The translations under genes were made by a program, and so were the position numbers. Shown piece by piece: positions 23,100 to 33,724 of a DNA stretch of 64,000 bases; within the stretch, counting starts at the first letter, position 1; each line of letters begins with the position of its first letter. The DNA is from Gigaspora rosea. Taxonomy: Eukaryota; Glomeromycota; Glomeromycetes; Diversisporales; Gigasporaceae. Where the stretch lies: NCBI GenBank assembly GCA_003550325.1, contig QKWP01000704.1, forward strand, positions 109,742 to 173,741, in the 5' to 3' direction. The notes under the pieces were generated by a model that had not been told where the DNA came from, did no database searches, and was given only the letters and a program-made list of their open reading frames with translations.

Positions 23100-23590
23100 C
23101 AAATTATAATGTATGTTGACAAGGGTCAACTGATCGAAAAGACAGGGAGCATTGGTCAGGGGACATATATCACGTGCCCAACCCGGCCCGGTACTCGTAT
23201 CAAGAATCAATTGGTAGATGAAATCATACAAACTCATGCAAATCGAGAGATTGGTATCACATGTGCCCGAACCGGCCCGGTCACATGCGAAATCAACGTC
23301 AAATCACAAATTCGTGCAAACCGAAAAGCCACCATACGACTGATATAAATAGGGTCGTCGAAGAGAATCAATTCCACACGCTCTCTCTCATAAGATCCTA
23401 ATTCATTTAACTTGCATTTTCTCGACCCAACCCTTCCCACCACACACGGTGGAACAGTCTCCTGATTCTGCCATTTTCCTATTTAACAGCCGGCCTGCTT
23501 CGAGCAGGCAGGAAACCACCGGCTGATGCTGCTTCTTACTTGCTCTACTGTTACGATGATACCTGGCGCAATCTCACTTGCTAATCTTCT
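23100..23590. mobile_element. LTR-like sequence, probable solo LTR
   Basis: This ~490-bp block is much more GC-rich than its surroundings and is laid out like an LTR promoter. A CCCGGCCCGGT motif appears twice (about 23182 and 23272), TATAAATAGGG is at 23345, then comes a CT-rich CACGCTCTCTCTC start-like region, and finally GC-rich stem sequence (GCCTGCTTCGAGCAGGC). CAGCCGG...GAAAACCACC occurs just before the block (22992) and again near its end (23488-23515). No gag/pol was found on either side. The borders and target duplication are not resolved. Confidence 0.4.
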
Positions 23591-24296
23591 GGAAGCATAT
23601 CATCGTTTCAGTTCAAATTACTTAAAATTACTAATTACTTAAAATTACCAATTTAATGTATTCTGCGGACTTAAAGTTCTTTAATTGAATTCATTTCCGG
23701 CACCTTTGGCTGTCTGGAATTATTCCAACCACATGACCAAGCACACCTATGCTTTTCGAATTGATAAACAGATAAATTATCGAGGTATCCAGTTAACTTA
23801 ATATAGGATAATATAGGGTAAAATACAATTATAATCAAACTTTTAATTTGTGTATTATTTATATACTAGCATTACTTGTCTACATCATAAATTTAATGTA
23901 TTTTAAATAAGAACATTATTTTAATATTTCGTTTGTTTATTACCGGTATATTTCTTTAATAGGCAATATAAACCAATTACACTTTAAACTTATACCGGCT
24001 TTTAGTTTTTTGTAAGTATAATAATAATTATTATATTATATATATGAATATATACTTGTACAGTAAGTACTTACTTTATGTTTTTAGTACATACTTTACA
24101 CAGTACGGAATTCAATAAGAAAAACGCAAGTTGAACGTTGCATGATAAAAGGATTATTCTATACTATTATTGTTCCGCATCGTTTCTGAATTTACGTCAA
24201 TTCTGAATTGGTATGTGTTCTTTCTCGATTTTCATCAATTGTGAAATGACCAGGTATGCATATCATGGGACCACAGCAATGTAATAAGTAATAGTT

Positions 24297-24423
24297 ATTC
24301 TCACGGATCCTAATTTTCACCCATGACTTTTTTTTACTGATATTCTCACGGCTGATATTTTCACGGCGGACTTAAAATCCTGAAAATATCAGCCATGAGA
24401 ATATCAATTAGGAGCCGTGGAAT
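24297..24423. mobile_element. 127-bp foldback element
   Basis: ATTCTCACGGATCCTAATTT on the left pairs with the complement of AATTAGGAGCCGTGGAAT. Inside, TGATATTCTCACGGCTGAT pairs with ATCAGCCATGAGAATATCA. The hairpin covers nearly the whole element. Confidence 0.6.
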
Positions 24424-24582
24424 AAATTACTGATAATACTGTAATAATTATTTATTAATAATTACATTGATATTTATTTTCATTGATATTTATAAAGATA
24501 ATTCTTTTATTGTTTCATCATTTTTTTTATTCGCTTTTATTTATTTATTTATTTATTTTCTAATTTTATTATTATTATTATN

Positions 24583-25185
24583 TCAAAAACCCCAAATCGA
24601 GTTACTTTAAAACAAAAGTTGGTTTAAAAAGCCCAATTCGGGTTACTTTTGAACCAAAAGTTGTGTAAACAATCCGATTCAGGTTATTTTAAACCAAAAT
24701 TTGGTTTAAAAACCCCGATTTGGGTTACTTTTGAACCAAAAGTTAGTTCAAAGAACCCAAATCGGGTTATTTTAAAGCAAAAGTTGGGTTTAAACCCCAA
24801 TTTGGGTTACTTTTGAACCAAAAGTTGGTTCAAAGAACCCAAATCGGATTACTTTAAAACAAAAGTTGGTTTAAAAAATCCGATTCGGATTACTTTTGAC
24901 CAAAAGTTGGTTCAAAAAACCCAAATCAGGTTCTTTAAAGCAAAGGTTGGGTTTAAAAACCCAATTTGGTTACTTTTGAACCAAAAGTTTGTTCGAAGAA
25001 CCCAAATTGGGTTATTTTAAAGCAAAAGTTGGGTTTAAAACCCTGAATCGGTTTACTTTTGAACCAAAAGCTGGTTCAAAGAACCCAAATCAGGTTCTTT
25101 AAAGCAAAAGTTGGTTTGAAAAACCCGAATTCGGGATACTTTTGAACCAAAGTTGGTTCAAAGAACCCAAATCAGGTTATGTCAA
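24583..25185. repeat. 41-bp minisatellite, ~14-15 copies in an 82-bp dimer pattern
   Basis: The unit is like AAAAGTTGGTTCAAAGAACC plus CAAATCGGGTTACTTT. Monomers ending TTTAAAACA alternate with monomers ending TTTGAACCA, giving an 82-bp higher-order unit. The period is not a multiple of three, so a coding role is unlikely. An (ATT)n run and a single N at 24582 sit at the left edge. Confidence 0.8.
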
Positions 25186-25199
25186 AAAATTCGATAATT

Positions 25200-25445
25200 T
25201 GATTGGTTCATAGCATAGCGGGGATCATGTGACTTGAATTTTTGTGTAAGGAGAAAGTTGAAAAGGTCACGTGATTTATATTCGTGTGATCTAAGGTAGG
25301 CCTAAAATCACGCAATCAAAAGACAAGAGAAAGTGGAAAGGTCACGTGATCTCTATTCGTGTAATATAAGGTAGTACTAAAATCATGTGATCAACAAGAT
25401 GGAAAAAAGTAGGAAGGTCACATGGCCTCTATTCATGTAATGGAA
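25200..25445. repeat. ~77-bp tandem repeat, three copies, each with GGTCACRTG
   Basis: GAAAGGTCACGTGATCTCTATTCGTGTAAT-like units begin near 25261, 25337 and 25414. The GGTCACGTG core (E-box) and TATTCGTGT are the best conserved parts. A leading TTTGATTGGTT and ATCATGTGACTTG stand before the first copy. Confidence 0.65.
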
Positions 25446-26480
25446 GGGGAGTAGTATAATTCAAAATATATTTTTACTATATACAATATATTTTATAATC
25501 TAAACATGTTACACAAAAAAAAGGCCTCCATTTCATTTTAATCTTATTTCATTATGATCTGCCACAATAAATAATGATTTTATTATGTAATAAGCTTTAT
25601 TAAGTTATGCATACTCAATTAAAGATAAACATGCTTAATCAATTTAAAATATTTTGCGCTAATAAAATTTATTTTCCGATACTCTTTGACTCATAGATTG
25701 AGGTGCCTTAATAATAGTATTTATAACTGTATAAACCAAAATACCGTTTATTTTCTTATTTGTACTAGTTGATTACTGTAACGATTAAAAAAAAAAGCAG
25801 ATTTCTGGACACTCTAGTACGTACATGCGTACGTACGTATGTACAGTATATAGTACTTTCTTAATCAATAAGGTTATCACGGACATTGTCATCTTTGGAG
25901 AACGTGGACCTCCGATCCGGTCCTGTCCAAGTCTGTGTCCATGTTTGTGTGACACTACCTTTAGCGATCACCATGCAAAAATTGATTGCTCAAAATCTTT
26001 GACGATCAGTGATTATCATTTCATCAACCCAGTAAAAAATCCTAAAAAAAAAATAGAAAATTCCTAATATTCAACGAATATACACAAAAATTTGCATCGG
26101 GCCACCGATATTTATGCACAAAAATCAAGTTTTTACTATTATTTATTATGGTATCTGTAAATTACTATGGTTTTAGCCTTTTATTTTATTCGCCATGCAT
26201 ATGAAAGATAATGTAGTACTGGTTACATTAAATTTCAGCCGATACTTTGTTCACATGTACACACATTTCATAGACAAATCACGGCAAAGATGAAAAATGT
26301 ATGTGAAAAATAAACAAAATTTGATGAATAAGTCACGCAGACCAATCAGATCTAAGATTTTGCGGACCAATATCGCTTAACTCATTGTATAAACCATACA
26401 CTCATTGCATTCGTTTCTGGTATAAGTATATTAAATTAAAAAAATTAAAAATTAATTTGTACAAAAAATATTTTAATCAG
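25446..26480. other. AT-rich stretch without recognised genes
   Basis: It contains a (GTAC) and (CGTA) rich patch at 25816-25845. A slightly GC-richer patch follows (25880-26000) with no coding frame longer than 80 codons. No TIR or tandem structure was recognised. Confidence 0.35.
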
Positions 26481-26484
26481 AGCT

Positions 26485-26800
26485 ATTTGAAGTACAAATC
26501 CTTTTGCACTGGCTCATATAAGGGTTTAAATTTCAGCAACTTTAATAGTAAAGCAGAAATTTGATGCAGGATAATTGACCAATCAGATTGATGCTAATTA
26601 CGTGCTCATAATTTGATTGGTTAATATTTATTATTAAAAATCTAAAATTGGTACTTATTATATAAAAAAATTATTTTTATATTTTTAACCAATTAAAATT
26701 TTGGCACATAAAAATTAGCCAATCGAATTGTTATAAAATTCTCAAATTTGGCACCTAAAAAAAAATGGATAGTTTTTGCTGTCCGGTACTGTATATAAAC
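26485..26800. repeat. Inverted copy of the repeat at 19955-20170
   Basis: GAAGTACAAATCCTTTTGC, CTGGCTCATA and the terminal ATGGATAGTTTTTGCTGTCC with GGTACTGTA match the complement of the 19.96-20.17 kb copy. It also contains two ATTTGATTGGTTAAT-like CCAAT motifs. Confidence 0.5.
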
Positions 26801-26819
26801 CAATTTTTTTTAGTAGATG

Positions 26820-27545
26820 TCATGCGTACAAACTCTAGCACTAGTCTCCAGGTAATTGAGTTTTTCATTCTATAACCTCTATAGAATGCATAATGACTTC
26901 TACCGTATATTCCCGAAAATAAGCTACTCTGAAAATAAGCTACCCTCCAATTTTTTCAAAAATCTCAAAAATGCGTTGATAGTTGCTACATATAAACCTT
27001 TTTTTTACTAAGTAAACTTCAAAAGTTCAATTAAGTAAAGTTGTTCAGTGTATCAAAATACATCTACAGTAAAAATTTGGTGTTATTTGGACAACTTTTA
27101 TTAGTACGATTTTCAATTTTTTCAAACCCGTCTATACACTAAAAATAAGCTACCTCCCATTTTTTTGTGTAATTTTTGGCCCAAAAAAGGTAGCTTATTT
27201 TCAGGAATATATGGTAACTCTCGAAAAAAATTGAGCATTGAGCCTTGATAGATTTACTCTCTCTTGTATTTATAGCAAAAGTTCTGCAAAATATTAAAAT
27301 GTAAACCAATGTATCTCGATGGCCTTTACCCTCTTGTTACGTCAAGAGCTAAAATATTAAAACATACAAACTCTAGCTTAGCCCTGAAAATTGAGTTTTT
27401 CATTTTTTAACTATTTATTATACACTTGGGTGCTGGTAAATAGTAATAAAATGCATACCTTTTAGCTCTCGAAGAAATTGAGCATTAAGCCGTGACAGAT
27501 TTACTCTCTTTTGTTGCGTCAGGAGTTTGCAAAATATTAAAACAC
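26820..27545. repeat. Imperfect tandem duplication, one copy filled by a MITE
   Basis: ACAAACTCTAGC..GAGTTTTTCATT..CTCTCGAAGAAATTGAGCATTAAGCC..ACAGATTTACTCTC is read twice (from 26829 and from 27366). Only the first copy carries the 316-bp element at 26901-27216, so the second copy serves as the unfilled reference. Confidence 0.6.
26901..27216. mobile_element. 316-bp MITE, TIR TACCRTATATTCCYGAAAAT
   Basis: The ends TACCGTATATTCCCGAAAATAAGCTAC and the complement of GTAGCTTATTTTCAGGAATATATGGTA pair closely (read here in two halves). AATAAGCTACC is repeated inside both ends. The target duplication is not clear; ACT is shared by the flanks. Confidence 0.65.
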
Positions 27546-27582
27546 AATATTTTTTTTAAGGTGATTCATTGATGCTATTTAA

Positions 27583-27700
27583 GTACCTAAAGTTTGAAGA
27601 CTTTGATATTGCTGGTTCGATTTCAGCAAGGGTTACCGTTTATTTAGGGCCCTAAGTCAGTTGAATTTCTTAGTCTTAGGAACTTTATTTTGTTTGTTCG
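27583..27700 (+). repeat. tRNA-like module, copy 1 (SINE-related)
   Basis: AGACTTTGATATTGCTGGTTCGATTTCAGCAAGGGTTA matches the 3' half of the tRNA-like modules at 35285-35349 and 54742-54809, including the T-arm TGGTTCGATTT. TTTAGGGCCCTAAGT follows, as after the 35-kb copy. The 5' half is not preserved. Confidence 0.45.
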
Positions 27701-28069
27701 ATTTAATAATAATCAATTTTTTTGTAATATTTTTTTTTTTTAGGTTAAGATTCTTGAAAGTTACTCTTGAAACGTTGAGACACATGAGGTACCGTATACG
27801 ACGAAAATAAAATAAGAACACTTTCAAATTTTAAATAATTACACAAAATATGAAATATAATTACTAACAGATTTTGGTCTTTGCGAATATACCACATTGA
27901 GCACAAGTTTTTTTTTTGGTTATACAGTATCAACGATAGCACAAGATGAGGGTTTTTGTATTTATATGATGTTTACCAAAGCTTGAAGTACTTTAATCTA
28001 TATAATACTGTTGAAATTTTTGATAAGAGTGAGATTAGTGAAACATTAATTATTTGTCATTGCTCGGAT

Positions 28070-29560
28070 CAAACTTTATTGATGAAGATACATATATGAG
28101 AAAGAAGAGCGCAGTTTGCTTTATAGCCTTCATTTTTTTCAAACATAGTTTGTAATAGATTGTTCATCAAAATCTCCATCCATATATAGCTAATTTGGTA
28201 TGATAGTCAGGTCCTTGGCATTTAGATCTTGGCCCACTAATAGTTCTTAATACAGGATCATTAGGTGGAATTCTATCAAATGCGCTTTGCCTAATAGAAA
28301 TTTCAGTTATGATAATTCCGAACCTGTTTCTTTACTTTTCTAGAAAATTCCAGACTATGATATATGCTTTTATGCAAATCACAATATTATGATCTCTGTG
28401 AAATTCCAAGTATCTTGATGCATGTCCATCAATGCTCTTTGTTTGGTAGAAAACTCAAATATGATAGCACAGAGGTTGTAAATATTTAATACTTGGATAT
28501 ATAGTTAATCTATTGAATCTTAGTGTTATATAGCAGAAAGCCGCAGATTTTCTTTTTTTTTCTTTTTTTTTTGCTGTTTCATCTAACCGACAAGAGATTA
28601 TTTTAATAATTTCTATTGCAGTAGGTTGTTTGTTAAATGTTCATACATACTTAGCTAATTTGATATAATGGTCAGATCTTAAGTATTTTGGTCTTGATCT
28701 ACCAGGACCCTGAAATATACATAGATAGGTCAGGTATGAGTTTGCTTATTTTGAGATTTTTTATACTGATCTTTTCTATTTATAGTAATTTTTTTGCTTA
28801 TTTTGAAGTTTTTTCCCGCAGATCTTTCCTTTTTTAGTGCCACTATAATTAACCTAACCTTTCTATATATATTTCGGGTCCTGATCTACCAATAGTTCTT
28901 GATACAAAATCAATTGAACTTCTATCAAATGTTTTATATCACAGTCATGATATTTCAAGATAGTGGTTTCTCTTTTAAAAGGTTCATGATTTGTGACATT
29001 GTGTTATGCAAATCTCTCTTAGTGAATTTTAGTTGCAGTAATCCATTTATCAAAATCTCTATCTTTATGTTATAGATAATTAATATAACAATCAAGTTTA
29101 GGTCTTGATCTACTAATAGTTTTTGATCCAAACTTAGTGTTCTGTATAAACTGGACCGGGCTAGTATTTTTAAAGATCCGGACCCGATCTGGGATCCAAG
29201 TTATGGATCCGGATCCAGTCCGTCTCTAAAAAAAACCTTTCTAGAAAAAAATATTGCCCTTCATATTTCTTTAATGACTCTGATTGTCTTTTATGTCACT
29301 TTTTTTTACCTACATTATGAACATTTTTGATTCAACAGAAAAGCTAGCCTATTTTTCCGACCAGACCAGGCGGATTTTAATAAAGAACCGGATTCGGTCC
29401 AGTATACGGACCAGACCGGACCCAGATCTTTTGCGGAACACTATCCAATATCATCAAATAGAATTCTATCAGGCACTTTTTGTTCGATAGAAATGTCACT
29501 CATAGTAACTACAGGATTGTAATCTTTGTACGGTTGACTTATTGACTCTTGGGTGTTATA
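28070..29560 (-). pseudogene. Cluster of degraded protein kinase C-lobe fragments
   Basis: On the minus strand, short stretches read as kinase subdomains X-XI. DHYIKLAKYV then KQPTAIEIIKIIS, with LDE after it, lies at 28676-28575; the last part is the K-R-P-T/A motif with R changed to Q. FEFSTKQRALM is at about 28474-28440. EISIRQSAFDRIP then RTISGPRSKCQ then PDYHTKLAIYGW is at 28312-28175. DISIEQKVPDRILFDD lies at 29510-29455 and continues as SKTISRSRPKLD at 29130-29095 once the element at 29136-29442 is removed. Several copies are thus present, all riddled with stops and shifts. TKL-like kinases of this type are massively expanded in Rhizophagus. They are clearly inactive. Confidence 0.6.
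29136..29442. mobile_element. 307-bp TIR element inside a kinase fragment (copy 1)
   Basis: The ends are AGTGTTCTG and the complement of CGGAACACT, with CCGGACC/GGTCCGG motifs inside. The flanks ATCCAAACTT (29126-29135) and ATCCAATATC (29443-29452) look like a decayed 10-bp duplication. Removing the element rejoins two halves of a kinase motif. Confidence 0.6.
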
Positions 29561-29584
29561 TAGCAGAAGGCTGTAGATTTCTCT

Positions 29585-30870
29585 TTTTTTTTCTAGTGCC
29601 CTTAACCTTCATAACTACAACTAGTGTTTTGCAAGATCCAGACGGGGCAGGTATTTTTGAAGGTTCGGATCTGGTCCGGAAACCAATACGGATCTAAATT
29701 AAGGGTCCATCTCTTTATAACAAAGATTTGGGTCCGGTCCGGGTCTGTAAAATTCTTTAAGGGAATTGTATTGTTGTACATCAGAATAGAATCTTGGTAT
29801 TTAGAATCAATTTAAGTTGATTCTAAATGCACTTATGTGAAACAAAATTTTAAATTCACTCAAATCTGTAAAAAATTTCAAAAGATGATTCTGAATCCAT
29901 TTAGCACATATTTAATTAAAGCATTAAATTAATTTAATCAGCAGATATGATATTTATATACGTATGTTCTGCGTCATTTCTCAACTTATGCCAATTATTA
30001 ATTGACTAGTTTCATTAATAAAATTGCAATAGGCATAAAATTAATAGTCATTTATTCCTTATAATCTTGATTTTATTTAACAACTTTAAACTATTTTATT
30101 TATAAAGAAGAGTTTATAGACTACTTAAAAAACATAATAATTTATTCACTGCAAAGAAAATATTTATTCGATGCCAAAAAACAGCAATTATAAATAATAT
30201 GAGCTGAAAATCCCAAGTGACGACCATGAGAAAATATCAGGTATTGCACTTTAAAAGTTAGAATTTTATATGGCAGGAGCGTTACATCAATGTGAAGCTG
30301 TAACATGCGAAGTCCCTATATGTATCCATTCCCTTGCTTTGCCGTGTGCATTTATCAGGTGCGAATGCCATTAAATTTACAATATAATACACTACGTTAA
30401 AAAAAATAATAGACCGGACCGGGTATTACCCAGACGAACCTAGATGTGGGTCCGGGTTCATATACTCATAGGTCTGGGTCTGGTTCGTCGACCGGACTGA
30501 ACCCAAATCTTTTGCGGAATACTAACTACAACAAAATGGATGATAGGTTTGTTTATTGCATAAATTTCAAATGAAGTAGCAGTAAAACCATTTCTAGTTT
30601 CACAAAGTAATTTAAATTTAAACTTACGGGATATTTTTTTGCTGAATATATATAAAAAATCTTTATCAACTCATAAAGCAATTTCTGCAGATTGTGCTTC
30701 ATTTTGATAACAGTTTGAAAATGATTTTCTAATTTAAATATTTGAAAATAATGAATATAAGGCAAGCAATTTGTAAAGCAATAAAGTTTTCACAAGACCA
30801 GTTTTTAGGCTTGAAAGATAAGTCAAAATTTTGTGCAATTCCTTATCTTTTTAACATGATTCTGAATTCT
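29585..30870 (-). pseudogene. BTB/TLDc-family pseudogene split by a transposon
   Basis: Minus-strand stretches match the linker and C-terminal region of the BTB-TLDc proteins that are abundant in these fungi. PKNWSCENFIALQ lies at about 30805-30765, LPYIHYFQIFKLENHFQ at about 30762-30712, LLCETRNGFTATSFEIY at about 30608-30558, then FVV up to 30524. After the 901-bp element the frame resumes with VMKVKGTR at 29622-29595. KVKGT normally precedes the E-x-L-G-G-Y-N-P part of TLDc, which is missing here. The gene has frameshifts and internal stops besides the insertion. Confidence 0.6.
29623..30523. mobile_element. 901-bp TIR element inside the TLDc pseudogene (copy 2)
   Basis: AGTGTTTTGCAAGATCCAGA on the left matches the complement of TCTTTTGCGGAATACT on the right, and CCGGTCCGGGTC-type motifs fill both ends. 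The flanks are AACTACAACT (29613-29622) and AACTACAACA (30524-30533), nine of ten bases identical. It is the same family as 29136-29442. The interior is AT-rich with no coding frame. Confidence 0.75.
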
Positions 30871-30932
30871 TGCTTCTTCCATTTGTAAATCATATCATTA
30901 TACTATTCTTGTAAGTTTTGAAATTTATCATT

Positions 30933-32997
30933 AGGGGTGTGGCGACATAGTGTAGCTGGATAGTTGTCACCCCCAAGTAGTTGTAGCAAAGGTACAGAGT
31001 TCGAATCCCACTGGAGACGATTTCGAAGAATTTACCTGTGTTACGGTAACCTGGATTCTTAGCTCGGATTTACAAATCTGTTTCCTAGGTTATACCAACT
31101 CGTATTGGAAGCTTTGGCGCTATGTTACGCACAAAACTGGGGCGTGTAGATCCTGGAGAGCGCAGGCGCTGTGTTACACACAGAACCGTAGGACAAAGGG
31201 AAACCATACTTGGCAAGTCCCGAGTAGAGAGGTAACCGGACTTTTGACGGTACCTAATAGGAATCGAACAGGGACTGACCGGTAGTGGACTGACCGGAAG
31301 TGGACTTACGACAAAAGGACTTATGGCGAGCCCTAACAACCGGACCGCCGGGGGTTACACCGGAGGAAAAGGACATGTGTTTCAGAATCATGTACTAGGG
31401 GGAGGGAGCTTCTGGGTTCGCCAGGGCAGACCAACCCTTCCGGGTCCTCGAATTGGAAATAGGAAGGCAACCGGGGGAAAGAAACTGAAAGAAGAATAGG
31501 ACAGTACTGGGGTCAGGTGAACTCTACAAGGGCAAAAGTAGGTAGTGATAGCGGTTAGGTAACTACCTCTAACTGCAAGTGTTGGTTTCGGCAAATGCGT
31601 ACGCTACCGAAGTGTAAGTGATATTTGTGTGGGACAGGGACCGCTCTACCAAGTTTCCAACCGGGATAAACTAGTCCTAAGGGGGACTGGTTAGCATCCG
31701 GAACAGTGTTCCGGTGATACAAGACGGGCTGACAGGAGGCAAGGATCAGAGGGTTTAAATAAGCAATGCCAGTATGTGGGTTGCAGGNNNNNNNNNNNNN
31801 NNNNNNNNNNNNNNNNNNNNNNNNNNNNNNNNNNNNNNNNNNNNNNNNNNNNNNNNNNNNNNNNNNNNNNNNNNNNNNNNNNNNNNNNNNNNNNNNNNNN
31901 NNNNNNNNNNNNNNNNNNNNNNNNNNNNNNNNNNNNNNNNNNNNNNNNNNNNNNNNNNNNNNNNNNNNNNNNNNNNNNNNNNNNNNNNNNNNNNNNNNNN
32001 NNNNNNNNNNNNNNNNNNNNNNNNNNNNNNNNNNNNNNNNNNNNNNNNNNNNNNNNNNNNNNNNNNNNNNNNNNNNNNNNNNNNNNNNNNNNNNNNNNNN
32101 NNNNNNNNNNNNNNNNNNNNNNNNNNNNNNNNNNNNNNNGGTTCCACACTAGCTGCCATACCTGCAACCCTACTAGGGGATTGCCTATTTAAACCCTCTG
32201 ATCCCTGCTCCTTCTGCCAACCCAACCTGTATCACCAGAACAGGCCCGTTATATAAGCAGTCAGTCAGCCAGTTCTGGATGCTTATTCTTCGTCCTTAGG
32301 ACCCATTTTGATTCTGTATCCTCGGCGGAAAACTTGGTAGAGCAGTCCCTGTCCAACCCAGGTAATACCTACACTTCGGTAACTTACTCATTCACCGAGG
32401 TGAACAACTTGCAGTCGGGGGATACCCAACCGCTACCATTACCTACTTCTGCCCTTATAAGGTTCGCTTCAACTCCAGTACCCACCATTACTTTCCTACC
32501 GGTCCTTCCCGGTTTTCCCAGACTTCCAATCCGGTTGGCCCAGAAGGGTTGATCTATCCAGCATTAGGTGCCACTATGGTTTTTCTCCCCCTGGTACCTA
32601 CTTTTATAGCATAGGTCCTTTTCCTCCGGTACCTGATCCGGCGGCCAGATTGGTAGACCTTGTCCCTAAGGTCGACGTTTGGTACTTCGGCTCCGGTCCG
32701 GTATTCCAGTTTTGGTAGCACCGTCGAAGATCTTTGCTACCTCCTTACTCGGGTCTTGCCAAATGGGTTTTTGTTTTCTGGTTCCTTGGATTTGTCTGTA
32801 TCACGCAACACAACTTCGCCCGAAAGCTCCTATTCGAGATGGTAACCAAGGACTACAGGTAATGTACCCAACCGATCGACAGGAAACAGTTACCAGAACA
32901 CAGATCTATTTTTTCAAAGCGTCGTCAGTGGTATTTGAACCCTAGACCTGCCACTTGGGGGTGACAACTTACCAACTTCTCTAAGTTGCCACACCCT
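30933..32997. mobile_element. GC-rich 2-kb foldback with tRNA-like ends and 12-bp target duplication
   Basis: AAATTTATCATT flanks both sides exactly (30921-30932 and 32998-33009). The ends are inverted: AGGGGTGTGGCGAC and the complement of GTTGCCACACCCT. Each end carries a tRNA-like pair of boxes: TAGTGTAGCTGGATAGTTG and GAGTTCGAATCCC on the left, and degenerate counterparts in the opposite orientation on the right (GGTATTTGAACCC). The two ~0.85-kb arms are inverted copies with shared blocks such as TATTTAAACCCTCTGATCC, ACTTGGTAGAGC and CACTTCGGTA. The axis falls in a 352-base run of N. The block is strikingly GC-rich against its surroundings. Open frames on either strand do not resemble known proteins. 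It could be two inverted SINE/LTR-like units or a genuine foldback. Confidence 0.65.
31788..32139. other. Assembly gap (352 N) at the palindrome axis
   Basis: The run of N replaces the centre of the GC-rich foldback. Open frames drawn across it are meaningless. Confidence 0.98.
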
Positions 32998-33113
32998 AAA
33001 TTTATCATTCTTAAAACTTGTTTGATAAATACAATTCAAACATAAATGAAGTTAATGTGCTTCCTTTTCAATTAAATGAGTTTGAAGATGTTTGACTAAT
33101 TATTAATTTTATA

Positions 33114-33288
33114 CAGTGTAACCCCGCAATAGTCACATTCGCATTAGTCACAATCTCACTATAGTCACCTTAATTATCCTATTTAATTATATATACTATA
33201 TATAAATTTTAGCTCGCATTAGTCACAATCTCGCAATAGGCACATAGAAAGTCCGATTTTGGCACGTGACTATTGTGGGGTTTGACTG
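33114..33288. mobile_element. 175-bp Tc1/mariner (pogo/Tigger-like) MITE
   Basis: The ends CAGTGTAACCCCGCAATAGTC and the complement of GACTATTGTGGGGTTTGACTG are inverted and resemble the CAGT(T)RAACC ends of pogo/Tigger elements. The dinucleotide TA flanks both sides (33112-33113 and 33289-33290). GCATTAGTCACAATCTCRC is repeated inside. Confidence 0.75.
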
Positions 33289-33724
33289 TAGTACTCCAAT
33301 AGCAAAATAGTAAGAAAAATTAGTAACTCTATTACTACAGTACTATAGTTGTTTGACTAATTTGGGTTATTACTTATAAAAAATTTTACATATATAAAAA
33401 AACCTCTGTGTGGTCAGATTTAAAAATTTTTTAAATGTTATATAAACTAGTAAATTTTATTTGTATTATTTTATATATTATTTTAACTATTTTTGCAATT
33501 TGTCATATCTAATTTATTACTATATACAAAAAACTAGCCCTATACACTTATTTTTGTTCAACTTACAGTTAGCTATTATCTTTGCTTTTTTGTTTTTTAT
33601 CGTCTTTGCTTTGGCTATTTCTTTTGTTTTAGCTATAACCTTCGTTTTACTCTCTTTTTCTAAATACTTCTAAAAATACTGTAGTAAAGAAGTGAAAAAA
33701 ATAAAAAAACTATTTTTTAGAAGT

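Noticed and set aside
23109-23443. Overlapping 79- and 69-codon frames on opposite strands
   Set aside because: They lie in the GC-rich LTR-like block and shadow each other; no protein-like features.
28860-29135. An intact kinase gene on the minus strand
   Set aside because: Each recognisable motif is separated by stops or frame changes, and the glycine loop, HRD and DFG motifs were not found.
30950-31015. A functional tRNA gene at the left end of the foldback
   Set aside because: A- and B-box-like sequences are present, but no acceptor stem closes and an inverted, diverged copy lies at the other end.
31085-32945. Several open frames in the GC-rich foldback, including ones that cross the N run
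   Set aside because: Frames over N are artefacts. The others overlap on both strands, follow the inverted arms, and show no family similarity; high GC alone removes stop codons.
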